Shown here: piece after piece, positions 33,895 through 43,803 of the stretch
How positions within the stretch are numbered: position 1 is the first letter of the stretch
Layout of the letters: each line of letters starts with the position of its first letter
NCBI GenBank assembly: GCA_963710355.1
Contig: CAVPZU010000001.1
Location: 620,001 to 684,000 of the forward strand
Length of the DNA: 64,000 nucleotides
Source of the DNA: Fen-1359 sp963710355
GTDB taxonomy: Bacteria > Planctomycetota > Phycisphaerae > Sedimentisphaerales > Anaerobacaceae
Reading direction: 5' to 3'
Translations under genes and position numbers: made by a program
Notes under the pieces: generated by a model
Databases searched by the model: none
Told to the model about the DNA's origin: nothing
What the model saw: only the letters and a program-made list of their open reading frames with translations

Positions 33895-34569
33895 TCACAA
33901 AACTTTTCGTCTAAACAAAAAGAATGATAAACCACCTATGCAGCAAAGAATCAGTGAATCAGGGCCGGGTACAGCAGGAAGTTCACCTGAAATATTTACA
34001 TTGTCTATGTAGATGTACGTGTTCACGTTATCTTCATAGTCATTGAATAGATTGAAAGTCAATGTATGACCGCCGGGGGACAGAGACAAAGCCAACAAGT
34101 TCAGATTGACAGTCCTGCTTCTCATAGGCGTATCGGGGCCCAAAATGCTGATGTCAGAGTCGGTTGCGTCTGTCAGCCACATTGATTCATTGTCGGGTGT
34201 TTCATTGCCGCTGCTGTCCCAGGAATAGAACTGTGTTCCATCAAGCGAGGCGGTAAATATATCCGTCTCATGGGTTTCGGTGATATCCATAGCAACATAA
34301 AAGGAAAGCGTTTTGGAATTTTCTTCCAGGGTAAAATAATCTGGACCCTGACTGAGGCTGCTATTGTCATTTTCCGGCGGCACTTCACCCGGGAGAGGCA
34401 ACTGAGGGGCCAACTGCGCCACGCCGGGATACCACTGCTGAACCAGACCTACGGTTGTCCAATAACTTAGGTCCGTATTAAAAGTGCCGTTGGTTATATT
34501 GGCTATTGCTGAATGTGCCAGCAGAAAAAATGTTGCGAAAAATATGACCACTAAAAAAAACTTTTTCAT
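33895..34569 (-). CDS. PEP-CTERM protein, variant sorting tail
   Basis: 224 residues. Signal peptide (FFLVVIFFATFFLLAHSAIA), a beta-sandwich body resembling carbohydrate-binding modules (ITNGTFNTDLSYWTTVGLVQ; YIYIDNVNISGEL), then a C-terminal sorting signal: VPGPDSLILCC, hydrophobic helix GLSFFLF, and RRKVL. The motif reads VPGPD rather than the VPEP/PAPG forms, but the three-part layout fits. It is a likely substrate of the exosortase encoded at 46298-47377. Confidence 0.75.
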   Translation of the reverse strand: MKKFFLVVIFFATFFLLAHSAIANITNGTFNTDLSYWTTVGLVQQWYPGVAQLAPQLPLPGEVPPENDNSSLSQGPDYFTLEENSKTLSFYVAMDITETHETDIFTASLDGTQFYSWDSSGNETPDNESMWLTDATDSDISILGPDTPMRSRTVNLNLLALSLSPGGHTLTFNLFNDYEDNVNTYIYIDNVNISGELPAVPGPDSLILCCIGGLSFFLFRRKVL

Positions 34570-34605
34570 TATTTCTCATCCCTGCAAAATATACATTTAG
34601 TCCTT

Positions 34606-34633
34606 CTTCATAATGAAATAGCCCATTATGAAG
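34606..34633 (-). promoter_or_regulatory. Leader hairpin of the PEP-CTERM gene
   Basis: CTTCATAATG (34606-34615) and CATTATGAAG (34624-34633) form a perfect 10-bp stem with an 8-base loop, 37 bases upstream of the start at 34569. No T run on either side. Confidence 0.4.
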
Positions 34634-34729
34634 CCATTTCCATATTAAAGGTGAATTTTGCTGTTTCACACTGCAAAAGTTAAAACAAAAACTCACTCCA
34701 CCTATCTATTCTGCTTTTTTAGAGCTCTG

Positions 34730-34757
34730 CGATAGCGGGGCAAAAGCCCCGCTATCG
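34730..34757 (-). terminator. Strong hairpin after the second PEP-CTERM gene
   Basis: CGATAGCGGGGC (34730-34741) pairs fully with GCCCCGCTATCG (34746-34757) around AAAA (TTTT on the transcribed strand). It lies 17 bases past the stop at 34774. The downstream sequence on the minus strand is A-rich, not T-rich, so termination may need a factor or the hairpin may protect the mRNA end. Confidence 0.6.
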
Positions 34758-34773
34758 TTCGCTCTTGATAATT

Positions 34774-35556
34774 CTACAGTGCTCTGCGTCTTCGCAGCCA
34801 GCCGACAAAAGCTACACCGATACCGCCCAGTAAAATAGCGCCTGGAGCAGGAATGGGTGGAGGAGGAGTGGGCCGTACCGTAGCCGTAATCTGAACCACA
34901 AAATCATTGAAGTCACGGTCAGAGCCACCACAGCCATTATATCCTCCTTTCAGGTCTTCCCAAAAGATCAGCCAGGTTGTATAGCCATTGCCAAGGCCGG
35001 TAATCTGATAGGTAATCATATGGTCTAAATCGTCAGTGTTGTTAGAAGGGTCAGAATACCACATGCCGCCAGTGCCGGAGCGAACCCAATTCCAAGTTGA
35101 GCCCTCTGCAAAATCTACACCACCGGAGCCGGAAACCGAATAGCCATTTCCTGCGACACCAAAGAGCTTGACATAACCTGAGCCGGAATCGTAGCCAAAT
35201 TCCTGGGAGTATGCAGCAAATTTGGCTTGCACCTTGATGTCTGCTATACCATCTGTCCAGATTTTATCCGTAGCCGAGCCAGGAGTACCAGAAATCATAT
35301 TCATCAGCCCTGCTACGTTTTTGTCATCTATACGGGTGGCCGTAAAAGCACCATCCACATAAGACTGAGCCGCATAAATGTTCGCCCCGCCTACGTTCCT
35401 TGTCGTACTAACACCATAAACCTCATTAATGATACTCTGGATTCCATCTTCGCCCGGATGCGCAGAATAGACAGTAGTAAAGCCTGCCTGAGCAACGCTG
35501 CCGGCTGCTAAAATAAGAGCCACAACTAACAAATTCATCTTCATCATTTTCATCAT
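34774..35556 (-). CDS. PEP-CTERM protein with DUF4114-like body
   Basis: 260 residues. Signal peptide (MNLLVVALILAAGSVAQAG). The body contains TTWLIFWEDLKGGYNGCGGS followed by DRDFNDFVVQI, typical of the DUF4114 calcium-binding-like region found in many PEP-CTERM proteins. The sorting tail is PIPAPGAILLGGIGVAFVGW then LRRRRAL. It is expected to be exported, processed by the exosortase and held in the cell envelope or polymer layer. Confidence 0.85.
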   Translation of the reverse strand: MMKMMKMNLLVVALILAAGSVAQAGFTTVYSAHPGEDGIQSIINEVYGVSTTRNVGGANIYAAQSYVDGAFTATRIDDKNVAGLMNMISGTPGSATDKIWTDGIADIKVQAKFAAYSQEFGYDSGSGYVKLFGVAGNGYSVSGSGGVDFAEGSTWNWVRSGTGGMWYSDPSNNTDDLDHMITYQITGLGNGYTTWLIFWEDLKGGYNGCGGSDRDFNDFVVQITATVRPTPPPPIPAPGAILLGGIGVAFVGWLRRRRAL

Positions 35557-35628
35557 ATGTTTCCCCTAAATTAAACGTCCCAAGGCAGAGCATTTAAGCC
35601 CTGCCATTAGTCGTTTTTTAGTATTCAC

Positions 35629-36265
35629 TTACAGTGTCCTCCGTCCTCGCAGCCAGCCAACCAATGCTACACCAATACCACCCAGCAGAATTGCTCCCGG
35701 AGCGGGAATGGTGATAGCTCCCGTCAAACCATCACTATAATGCCCTGCACCCTCCAGCATAGCTTCAAAGCTATGACCTGGTATACCACTGGAGGCCGAA
35801 AAACCTAAATCCATGTCTGCGGTAAGCATGAGCCCACAGAGCATCAGCCACAGGCGAATATCCCCCGACATACCATGTCCAGGTGATATCTATCTGAGGA
35901 ACTGTATAAGCATCAGCTGCAGTCATCGAAGGAACCAAGTCGCCTATCCCCAGTGTCCCAATAAGAATGTCTCCTGTGCCGGTAGAAGTACTCTTGATGT
36001 ATATGGTACCACCAGACAGGTTCCAGGCACCAGGACCTCCACTAACCGTCATGGTAGGAAGGTAAACGTAAGTGCCATACAAAGCATCTGAGCCGCCGCC
36101 CTGTACTGCATTAATCTCCACTTTTTGCGGAAATGTAAACGTATCAACACCATCAAAAGACCAACCACCGGTAAAACTGGCTTTTGCAAACTCCAGTGTT
36201 GGTGAAGCCATTGCAGGCGTCATCATCAATGCCAACAAAACGCTTATTAAAAGTAACTTTTTCAT
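35629..36265 (-). CDS. PEP-CTERM protein, one frameshift
   Basis: About 210 residues after repair. ATG 36265 follows AAAGGA; signal peptide MKKLLLISVLLALMMTPAMA. The body (LEFAKASFTGGWSFDGVDTF) is a beta-rich domain of unknown type. The frame breaks between 35833 and 35866; a run of five G at 35862-35866 (minus strand) is one possible site. The other frame carries DLGFSASSGIPGHSFEAML and the sorting tail IPAPGAILLGGIGVALVGW then LRGRRTL. Pieces: 35771-36265 and 35629-35871. Without repair the protein would lack its sorting signal. Confidence 0.75.
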
Positions 36266-36305
36266 AACTAATATCCTTTAATATTTTTCCTTGCGAAACA
36301 GGAAA

Positions 36306-37163
36306 TTATCCATTTGAAAATCGAATCAAACTCAACTCAGGGAGTGTTTCGCGATTACATTCCCTAATAGTTAAGTTTGAAAAACAATCTCTCTGGGTGG
36401 GTATAGGAGGGCCGCGGGCAAGATTATTGAATATAAAAGCTGGCGTGAAATAAGTAAACTGCTCAGTTTTCTTAACCAGACATCTGAGCAGCGAATTTGA
36501 AGCCTGTGGCGTTATGATTGCATCTCGTGGCCAAGCCACGGGCAGCTTCTCGGCCTTATTATTATATTTGAAATTTGAAGTTTGAAACTTGAAACTTGAA
36601 ACTGGAATGCCGGCCAGGTGACGAAGCAACCCCATATATCGAGTGTCTTCATTGTAAGCCGGTAACTCTGAGAAGTTTCTGATATAGAGTGATGATGACA
36701 ATTGTGTGGGTTGGCTGCTATTTCTTTCTGCCAGGCGGAGGACGAGCTTTGGTATGGCATTGATGCCGGCCTGACCTGCCCAAAATAAACCAGCCAAAGC
36801 TACCAACCAAACCCTGCGGTCCTTAATGAACACGACGCAGAAAAACCCGCATAGAACCATAAAAACAGCTGCGGGGACAGTGGGTAGTGTCATAAAACCG
36901 ACTGGTAACCTGTCAGATAATTGAACAAAGTCTGCCGGCGGCTTGAGAAACTCCGTAGCGGCGTTTGCCAAACTTATATCAATGCATCCGCTTTGCTGTT
37001 GGCGTGTTACGCCGAATTCGGCGCAAGGGCTCATTTGCAAGAGCATAACAGGCTCAACGCTGAACCACTCTGCATCGTCAATTGCAAAGACAGAGCTTGC
37101 GCCGACTAAAAACAAAATGGCTATAGCCTTCCACAACCCTAAACCCGTCCTCAACAAATACAA
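36306..37163 (-). CDS. Membrane protein beside PEP-CTERM genes, repeat-interrupted C-terminus
   Basis: 285 residues. Signal-like N-terminus (LWKAIAILFLVGASSVFAID), an extracytoplasmic stretch, then two membrane helices at about 93-140 (VPAAVFMVLCGFFCVVFIKD, VWLVALAGLFWAGQAGINAI). After residue about 185 the protein reads SSFKFQTSNFKYNNKAEKLP, which is translation of a dispersed text-like repeat (GAAGTTTGAAACTTGAAACT at about 36580). The remaining C-terminus looks unselected. The short VPAA...KDRR helix recalls a PEP-CTERM tail placed internally, but this is weak. Function unknown. Confidence 0.55.
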   Translation of the reverse strand: MYLLRTGLGLWKAIAILFLVGASSVFAIDDAEWFSVEPVMLLQMSPCAEFGVTRQQQSGCIDISLANAATEFLKPPADFVQLSDRLPVGFMTLPTVPAAVFMVLCGFFCVVFIKDRRVWLVALAGLFWAGQAGINAIPKLVLRLAERNSSQPTQLSSSLYIRNFSELPAYNEDTRYMGLLRHLAGIPVSSFKFQTSNFKYNNKAEKLPVAWPRDAIITPQASNSLLRCLVKKTEQFTYFTPAFIFNNLARGPPIPTQRDCFSNLTIRECNRETLPELSLIRFSNG

Positions 37164-37551
37164 ACAACAGCACTCCCTCCTTGTCAGCTGCTAAAAATAC
37201 TTCCTTGTATTGAGACCCCCGCTTCTGTGAACTTATCTACTTCTATGAGGGCCTTCTCTCTATAAGCTTAAACTTCTGATATGGTAGTGTTTTAGGAGGG
37301 GACTGTCAAGATAAAATTTGTGAAAATGTTAGAAGAGGGGAAAACTTTTAAAAAAATTTTGATATTACTGGTCGGTGGTCCTATTTCTACTACTTTTGGC
37401 ATAATCCAAATGGCATACCTTATTACTCTTCATCCAAAGACAGCCGATTCGATGATTTGAAAAAGTCATTGGAAGAATCCGCAATATAGATTGGCAGTAT
37501 TACTAAATTGAAACAACCTGAACTGGTCGCACACCCATTTTTCTCCCTTCT
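37164..37551. other. Gene-free gap with a minus-strand promoter
   Basis: 388 bases between the LuxR-type gene and the membrane protein gene, both on the minus strand. It holds the promoter at 37281-37309. No open frame of note; AT-rich stretch AAAACTTTTAAAAAAATTTT at about 37341. It separates the PEP-CTERM substrate genes from the biosynthetic operon. Confidence 0.45.
37281..37309 (-). promoter_or_regulatory. Sigma70-like promoter of the PEP-CTERM gene group
   Basis: On the minus strand TTGACA (37304-37309), a 17-base spacer, and TACCAT (37281-37286). The -35 is perfect, the -10 matches four of six. Points to 37163 and the genes beyond it. Confidence 0.5.
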
Positions 37552-37944
37552 TTATAATGGTAACTGCTGGGGCCCGATATTTTCCTGTCTGTCTGCTGCA
37601 ACAGGAGTATTATAGGCAATTCCGTTTTGATGGTGGAATTGGTGGACTTTCTCTACATATCTTAACAACATTGATATCCTGTTGCGTGTTCGCGTTTTAC
37701 CAAAGATACTTCGCAGGTGTGTTTTTACTGTTCCGGGCCGAACCCTTAACCTGTCAGCAATATCTCCATTTGTAAAACCGCTGCAAACCAGCCTCGCGAC
37801 CTGCAATTCTCGAGGGCTCATGTCATAATACCTTTGCAGGTAGGACCATTCTTTCTCATCAAGGATAGCAGCGGATGGCTCGTCACGAAAGGTTTCTTCT
37901 TTTTTGCTATCATTGCTATATTGTTCGGCCGTTGACATTTTCAT
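37552..37944 (-). CDS. LuxR-type (GerE) DNA-binding regulator of the locus
   Basis: 130 residues. A single LuxR helix-turn-helix occupies about 40-105: YDMSPRELQVARLVCSGFTN, GDIADRLRVRPGTVKTHLRS, IFGKTRTRNRISMLLRYVEK. No receiver or autoinducer domain. Its ATG overlaps the TPR gene's stop by four bases (ATGA), so it is the last gene of the exopolysaccharide operon and probably regulates it. In proteobacterial exosortase loci this place is often taken by a PrsK/PrsR two-component pair. Confidence 0.85.
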   Translation of the reverse strand: MKMSTAEQYSNDSKKEETFRDEPSAAILDEKEWSYLQRYYDMSPRELQVARLVCSGFTNGDIADRLRVRPGTVKTHLRSIFGKTRTRNRISMLLRYVEKVHQFHHQNGIAYNTPVAADRQENIGPQQLPL

Positions 37945-38801
37945 TCTCCTCTCGACATTTCTTGAAGTAAATGCTGGCTTTCTGTTAGCTCTGCCGGTGA
38001 GAGCCCACCTATTTTTTCATTCAGTTTTATTGCCTGTTTTAATGTATCTGCCGCTTTTTGTTTTTCTCCGAGCTTGTAAAAAACTTTTCCAAGGTGGAAG
38101 CAGGAAGTTGTACGCGAAGGGGTGTTGGGTAAATATAATTCTATGCACCTGTTGAAATCACCGATAGCATCCTGCATATTACCCATTTGACTGTAAATCA
38201 GGCCGCGAGTATCAAGGAGGTCAACATAATTCGGAGCTATTTTGAGCCCTTTCTGAGCAAGTTCGAGGGCACTGTCATACTGGCCTTGCCCGCACAATAT
38301 CCAGGCCAGATTGTTCATAGCGACAACATCATCAGGCGCCAGTTCCAAGAGTCGTTGGTAAACACTTGCCGCTTGAGCAGATTGACCTCTCGAGGAAAAC
38401 AACATACCGAGGGCACTGAGGGCCTCGGTGCTGGCAGGATTATCTTTAAGTATTAAGTTAAGGATATCTTCAGCTGCAATACCGGCCTGGTCATTACCGC
38501 TCGTGGCTAACTCCCCAGCGATATTCACGACTAACAGTTTATTCTCTGGATGCTTCTGATACCACGATGCGACCTTTTGACGCAACTGGTCCCAGAGCTT
38601 ATCATCTTTAAGCAGTCGGATGTATGCCAGGAATATTCGAGGGTCATTCGAGTCGGTACTATAGAGATTGTCAAAAATTTCCTCCGCACCATTTTTTTCG
38701 CCGTTTTTGTATAGCGCTCTGGCCAGCAATACATTTACGTCACGTTCATAAGGATGCGCCGACAAACGCGGGTAACTGCTTTTTGAGAAAAGCAACAGCA
38801 T
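37941..38801 (-). CDS. Giant TPR protein, C-terminal piece
   Basis: About 280 residues of tetratricopeptide repeats (NPASTEALSALGMLFSSRGQ, VAMNNLAWILCGQGQYDSAL, VDLLDTRGLIYSQMGNMQDA), ending QHLLQEMSRGE. It is the 3' part of one gene starting at 42112. The join to the previous piece lies near 38771: one C too many in a CCC run; repair gives KKQLPRLSAHPYERDVNVLL. The final TPR part is canonical and so probably functional if the gene is intact. Confidence 0.75.
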   Translation of the reverse strand: MLLLFSKSSYPRLSAHPYERDVNVLLARALYKNGEKNGAEEIFDNLYSTDSNDPRIFLAYIRLLKDDKLWDQLRQKVASWYQKHPENKLLVVNIAGELATSGNDQAGIAAEDILNLILKDNPASTEALSALGMLFSSRGQSAQAASVYQRLLELAPDDVVAMNNLAWILCGQGQYDSALELAQKGLKIAPNYVDLLDTRGLIYSQMGNMQDAIGDFNRCIELYLPNTPSRTTSCFHLGKVFYKLGEKQKAADTLKQAIKLNEKIGGLSPAELTESQHLLQEMSRGE

Positions 38802-40661
38802 CCTGGGATTGGCCGGCGGTTATGAACGTTTCACCAAGCATTAACGTAGCATCAATATCATTGGGGTCTTGCCCAATGAGCCCCTTGAGAGTCAGGACTG
38901 CATAAGTCGGTGAAAGGATTGCCTCAGCCCTGGCCTTGAGCATAAGCAATGCCTTATCATTGTGATTGTGTGCAAGGCCTTTCAAGGCGATGCCGATGGA
39001 GTCACTTGGCTCTCGCTCGTATCTGAGCAATATCTCACCCAGCAACAGCCAAGCTTGGCTCTCTTCCGGTTTTTCTTCAGTCATCGACCGAAGAATATTT
39101 TCAGCCTGCCTAACGGCTGGATAATTTATATCAGCAAGCAGGGAACTAACTTTTAGCAGTTGGAGTTGATAATCATCCGGATTGATTTGCATAGCCTTGC
39201 TGAGGAGTTTGATTCCCTGTCTTCTGGTCTCCGGATCGGGGTGTTCCAAATATAATGAAACGGCACGTTTTTGAATTTGAAGGTCGTTCGGTTCCAGAAC
39301 AATCGCATGCCGGACATCCGATGCGGCGCTTTCAAGCTGACCGACAGAGCGTTCAAAATCACTTTTAGCCAGCCAAATCTGGGCGTTGTTAGGTTCGATA
39401 ATGGTTGCCTGTTCAAAATCTTTTGACGCCTTATCTATCTGTTTAAGCATAGAGTATGTTCTGCCGCGAAGCACATAGGCATAAGCATTATTAGATTTGC
39501 CTACAGTCCGGTCGCATAGAGCTATCGCCTCCGGCAGCCTGTTCTGGCGCACGTAGAGTTCGACCTGTTTTTCTATGACCGCCAGTAAATCAGGTTCCTG
39601 GCTTCTCAATCTTGACAGCAGTTCCTCCGCTTCGGTGTATTGGCGCTGTTGAATCTTCAATGAGGCCAGAGACAAGCAGACTGCTAAGTTGTTTGGGTCA
39701 TCAGCGAGCATATCTTCGAGAATCTGACCGGCGGGCTTCAGTTCGCCCCGAATAAGATGGCTTTGCAACTCCAACCGTCTCAGCTCGGGGTGAAATAGTT
39801 TCTGCTGGGCTGCCTGGGCCAAAATCTCGTCTGCTCTGGTATATTCATTTGCCCTTTGAAGAGCAGCAACAGTCATAACTATTAGGCGAATATCATCCGG
39901 CGAGCTATTTAGGACCTCGCTATAGGCTGAAGCCGCAAGGCGAAAATCCCCTGCTTTGTTGTAAGTATCGGCCAGCAGTATTCGGCTGTAGTTATCGAGC
40001 GGATTGGCAATGAGGTTCTCTTTGAGAATGGAAGCAATTTGAGGGTAACGTTGCCTGAAATCACCAGATTGGTACCACAGTTTTGCCTGCTCATACCGCC
40101 ACTGCCAACCATTTTCCCCCTCGATGGATTTTATTGAGTCGACAATTCCTTGGGCCTGCTGTGGACTGTCCTCAACCTTTTTGCACATCAGTAGCTGCCG
40201 CTTGACCAGAATATCCTGCGGCAGTTCTTTGTCAAGTTCGGCAAGGCAGTTGTAGGCAAGTTCCTCTTTCCCCCAAAGTCTGTAAATTTGAGACAGTAAA
40301 AGAATTGTCTCTTTGCGGGCAGACGGTCTATCGAAATGCGCCAACACCTCTTTTATCAACGATTCACAATCTGCAAACCTTCTTTGTTTAACTGATAAGG
40401 TTACATAATATTCCAGAAGTTCAATTGCCTCAGGAGATTTCTTTACTGCATCGCTTAGAACAGACAAAGATTGCTCCGGCCTCCCCCGGCAGAAAATAAA
40501 ATCGCCTCAGCCAGGATAACGTTTGTATTCAAAGGATACAACTGCTTCAGTTCAGATAATATACTTTCTGCCCCTGCCATATCTTCTTTTGACAGGGCGC
40601 ATTGAAATCTCAAAAGCTTGACGTCCAAGGCACCGTTGGTGGCATGGTCTAACATTGCCAC
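38746..40661 (-). CDS. Giant TPR protein, middle piece
   Basis: About 640 residues of degenerate TPR repeats (WLAKSDFERSVGQLESAASD, VLRGRTYSMLKQIDKASKDF). It consists of two open pieces, 40455-40661 and 38746-40467, joined near 40485 where a run of five G (minus strand) needs six; repair reads FSAGGGRPEQSLSVLSDAVK. The repeats continue without gap from the upstream piece, so this is one gene. Confidence 0.75.
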
Positions 40662-42112
40662 TCTTTTTCGATATCCTGCCAGGCTTGTGCATCCTGGCCG
40701 GCAGAACTCCTCGCCAACAGTTGGCTTCTTGCCCGCAGATTCAGTAATACGGCCCCCAAATGTCTGGGCGAAAGCGATAAAGCCTTTTCCGACTGCTCCT
40801 CAACTTCAGCCCACCGGCCGGTCTGAGCCAGCAGAGTGGCAAGTGCAAAACGTGCTTCAAAGGAGTCGGGCATCTCGGAAACCAAAGTTTTTAACTGCCG
40901 CAAGGCAGATTGAGTATCTCGCAATCGAGAATACGCCGACGCCAGTGCCAGCTTGACTTGTAAGGATTTATTTCCCAGTTCGATTGACCGCCGCCAGCAT
41001 CTTATCGCCTCGTAACCCTGGTCTTTGCGGTCAGCCACGAGACCCTCCAGAAAGGCTGCTACCGCCGGCAAGATTTCCTTCTGACGCATCTGCTTAACGC
41101 ATTCTTCTGCGCCCTGAAGGTCATCAGACCGAATGAATAGCTCGGCAGCTAAGGGCACAAAATCCCATCTTTGTTCAGAAAGTTCCTTCAATCCTGCCTG
41201 GGCTACCTGCCGCATCTTTTCAGTAGAAGCTGACTTCAGCGCAAGTTGAGCCCAGCTCTGCCACAGCAGCTGGTTTTGTGGTTCTGTTTCTTTTATAGCA
41301 GAAAGATGTTTTTCTGCCTGTTCGAGATTTCCGGCGCTGATAAATTCCATCGCCAAACGCAATCGCACTTTCACATCCGACAAATCAAGCTGTTCGGCTT
41401 TTTGAAGGTCGGCTAATGCCTTCGCCTGATCGCTGGTGCTCCTATAGAAGCCGGCGCGAACTATGTAGGCTAGCGCGGAGGATGGGTTGTTTTTGACTGC
41501 CTGGTTAAACCAGTAATCTGGGGTTTGATTAGTGTCCTTCGGATTTTGAAGGGCTATCTGTCCCAACATCTCATAAGCTAACACCTGATTCGGATCTTCA
41601 GAGACTATGCTTTTTAGCTCCTCTACAGCCTGGTCGAACTTCCTTTGGGCTGCATAAGCCAAAGCCAAACTTCTGCGGACTTCGGGATCCTTTTTTGATT
41701 CGCAGAATCTTTTGGCAATCAGCTCAGACTCACCGGGCTGGCCTATACGAAGATACAACCCACATAGCTCTACAGCTGCCACCGAATTGGCCCGGTCTGC
41801 TCTTAAAACCGACCTGTAAGCAGCTATTGCCTGCTGAAGGTTGCCGGGTTTTATCGGCCTGATTTTCATTTGGGAGTCGGCGTATTTAAGAAGTGCATTG
41901 ACATCGTTTGGATAGACTGAAATATAACGGCCGAATTGATTTGCCGCTTCTTCATAATTATGTTCCTCGTATGCCTTTTTGCCGAGGCGGAGTCCGCTTT
42001 CTGCCCGCATGGTCCGCCGCCATTGACGAAGTCCAAAAGCGGTAATCGCTATAACTAAAATACCGAGCAGTATGGCAACGGCCAACTTCCAATTAAAATA
42101 TCTCTTTGGCAT
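40649..42112 (-). CDS. Giant TPR protein (PrsT-like), N-terminal piece
   Basis: 487 residues: a membrane anchor (LAVAILLGILVIAITAFGLR) then TPR repeats (AYEEHNYEEAANQFGRYISV, AYAAQRKFDQAVEELKSIVS). The frame breaks near 40658, where GG stands for an expected GGG: repair gives DIEKEWAMLDHATNGALDVK. With the following pieces the full protein has about 1,390 residues, longer than the roughly 900 of the PrsT TPR protein found in exosortase A loci. A role in export or assembly scaffolding at the inner membrane is likely. It is 26 bases downstream of the sugar transferase gene. Confidence 0.8.
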   Translation of the reverse strand: MPKRYFNWKLAVAILLGILVIAITAFGLRQWRRTMRAESGLRLGKKAYEEHNYEEAANQFGRYISVYPNDVNALLKYADSQMKIRPIKPGNLQQAIAAYRSVLRADRANSVAAVELCGLYLRIGQPGESELIAKRFCESKKDPEVRRSLALAYAAQRKFDQAVEELKSIVSEDPNQVLAYEMLGQIALQNPKDTNQTPDYWFNQAVKNNPSSALAYIVRAGFYRSTSDQAKALADLQKAEQLDLSDVKVRLRLAMEFISAGNLEQAEKHLSAIKETEPQNQLLWQSWAQLALKSASTEKMRQVAQAGLKELSEQRWDFVPLAAELFIRSDDLQGAEECVKQMRQKEILPAVAAFLEGLVADRKDQGYEAIRCWRRSIELGNKSLQVKLALASAYSRLRDTQSALRQLKTLVSEMPDSFEARFALATLLAQTGRWAEVEEQSEKALSLSPRHLGAVLLNLRARSQLLARSSAGQDAQAWQDIEKEWQC

Positions 42113-42138
42113 GTCTGAATCTCCCTTTCATTTTGGTT

Positions 42139-43803
42139 TCAGAGCTGTTGAATAAAAAGTTTAATCATTTTTCTCACCGTCTTGTAACATATCCATAAAT
42201 CCAGCTTTATGGACAATTTTTCTATATATTTGACATCATAGTGTATCCACTCCTGAAAATCTTTCAGTGGTTCCCGAGTACCGAAAACCTGCCAAAGCCC
42301 CGTAATGCCTGGCCGAACCGACAACCTCGCATAGCGCCAAAACGGACACGACTCATTCTCCGACTCAGGCGAAGGTCGGGGACCAACAACGCTCATCTGG
42401 CCGAGCAAAACATTGATAAACTGCGGCACTTCATCGATGTACGTAGCTCTCAGAAATCTGCCAACACTGTTGACACGCGGGTCATCATCTATCTTGAACT
42501 GCGGCCCATCCACCTGGTTTAACGCCCTCATCTTATCCTGCATATCATCTGCACCGACAATCATAGTTCTGAACTTGATACAATTAAATTCTTTGCCGTG
42601 CAGTCCCTGCCGCTTGTCCTTGAAAAACAAAGGACCGGGCGATGAAAGTTTTATTGCAACTGCGATAACCAGGAAAAAAGGCGCAAAAAGCAGTAGAGTG
42701 ATACTTGCCACTGCAATATCAGCAATTCTCTTAAAGAATCTTGCGTAGGAAAATCTTGGCCAGACACGAAAGGCGCTATTCTGAGACTTACGACTGATTA
42801 CATTATGATTACGCAATAGATTTTGTATGCAATCGCAGGCTCTGGTTCTGTTAGCGGTACCTGCACTGTTGGATTCGGACATTCTGAGAACCCTGTTTTG
42901 CACAACCTTTTCGGCTGGGACTAAAATATCCGGACCAATCACCGATGAAGTTATTATAGCCCCATCCTCGACCCTAACGTTGTCACCGATAATAGTTGGC
43001 CCTATGATGACTGCTTTGGGACTAATTCGAACGTTCTTACCCAACAAGACCCTGCCAAAAAACAGCGGACTGCTCGAATTGGCTGTCCCTTTATGAGAAA
43101 CCGGTGTGACTGAACCAAGAATGGCACTGCAGAAATCAAGCAGACCATCTTCCGTCTCCAAGTCCAGCACTTCCCCGCCTACTTTAACCGAGACTATTCT
43201 TAACGAAGCCGACTTGCACCTATCCAAAAGGTCTGGAAAATTTCGGGGCAGGCCAAGGCCATTGGCGACCTGTTCGAAACAATCGGTTCTGACAAAAAGG
43301 CAATGTGGCCAGTCGATAGGCAAAGGCACTGGTTCGAAAGAATCGGAATACAACCTGCGGAAACCAACGAGATTGCCCTGCCCAGCCATTTGAGCCTTCT
43401 CATTATATGCCCTTAACTGACTGGTGACATCAACTACTACCAAATCAGCCTGAACAGCAGTCAGCATTTTTTCAATTAATTCTGAGACGATTTTTGTGAC
43501 AAATCTCCCATTTGAAACACAAATCCAGCCTTGTCGGCCAGCTTTTCGGACGGCCTGCAGAGGAGGAATAGAAACATTATCCACATAAGGGATTATTTGG
43601 TTTCCTTTCACGACGCTCTCACAGCCCCAATCCTTCGGAAGCATGATTAATGTCCTGCTGGGCTTGCAGGTCGGCGACGGCCACTTCGCCAGCCCTTCGA
43701 GGATAGCCCCAGAAATGGGCGGGCTGGAGAGTGCAAACCGGAGCAGACCGTTGTCCTTACTATGTGAGGTGTGATTGCCTTTGTGTATAATTACCAACTG
43801 CAT
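42139..43803 (-). CDS. Fusion: nucleotidyltransferase-like/hexapeptide module and initiating sugar transferase
   Basis: 554 residues. Residues about 1-240 are an unusual soluble domain (LPIDWPHCLFVRTDCFEQVA; WICVSNGRFVTKIVSELIEK) that I read as a degenerate nucleotidyltransferase-like module. About 245-310 is a left-handed beta-helix (VLLGKNVRISPKAVIIGPTI, IGDNVRVEDGAIITSSVIGP). About 350-554 is a bacterial sugar transferase (WcaJ/EpsL type): RIADIAVASITLLLFAPFFL, SPGPLFFKDKRQGLHGKEF, CIKFRTM, DEVPQFINVLLGQMSVVGPR and RPGITGLWQV. It would load the first sugar phosphate on undecaprenyl phosphate. The catalytic part has a single re-entrant membrane helix instead of five. The N-terminal module parallels that of the exosortase fusion. 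Confidence 0.85.
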   Translation of the reverse strand: MQLVIIHKGNHTSHSKDNGLLRFALSSPPISGAILEGLAKWPSPTCKPSRTLIMLPKDWGCESVVKGNQIIPYVDNVSIPPLQAVRKAGRQGWICVSNGRFVTKIVSELIEKMLTAVQADLVVVDVTSQLRAYNEKAQMAGQGNLVGFRRLYSDSFEPVPLPIDWPHCLFVRTDCFEQVANGLGLPRNFPDLLDRCKSASLRIVSVKVGGEVLDLETEDGLLDFCSAILGSVTPVSHKGTANSSSPLFFGRVLLGKNVRISPKAVIIGPTIIGDNVRVEDGAIITSSVIGPDILVPAEKVVQNRVLRMSESNSAGTANRTRACDCIQNLLRNHNVISRKSQNSAFRVWPRFSYARFFKRIADIAVASITLLLFAPFFLVIAVAIKLSSPGPLFFKDKRQGLHGKEFNCIKFRTMIVGADDMQDKMRALNQVDGPQFKIDDDPRVNSVGRFLRATYIDEVPQFINVLLGQMSVVGPRPSPESENESCPFWRYARLSVRPGITGLWQVFGTREPLKDFQEWIHYDVKYIEKLSIKLDLWICYKTVRKMIKLFIQQL

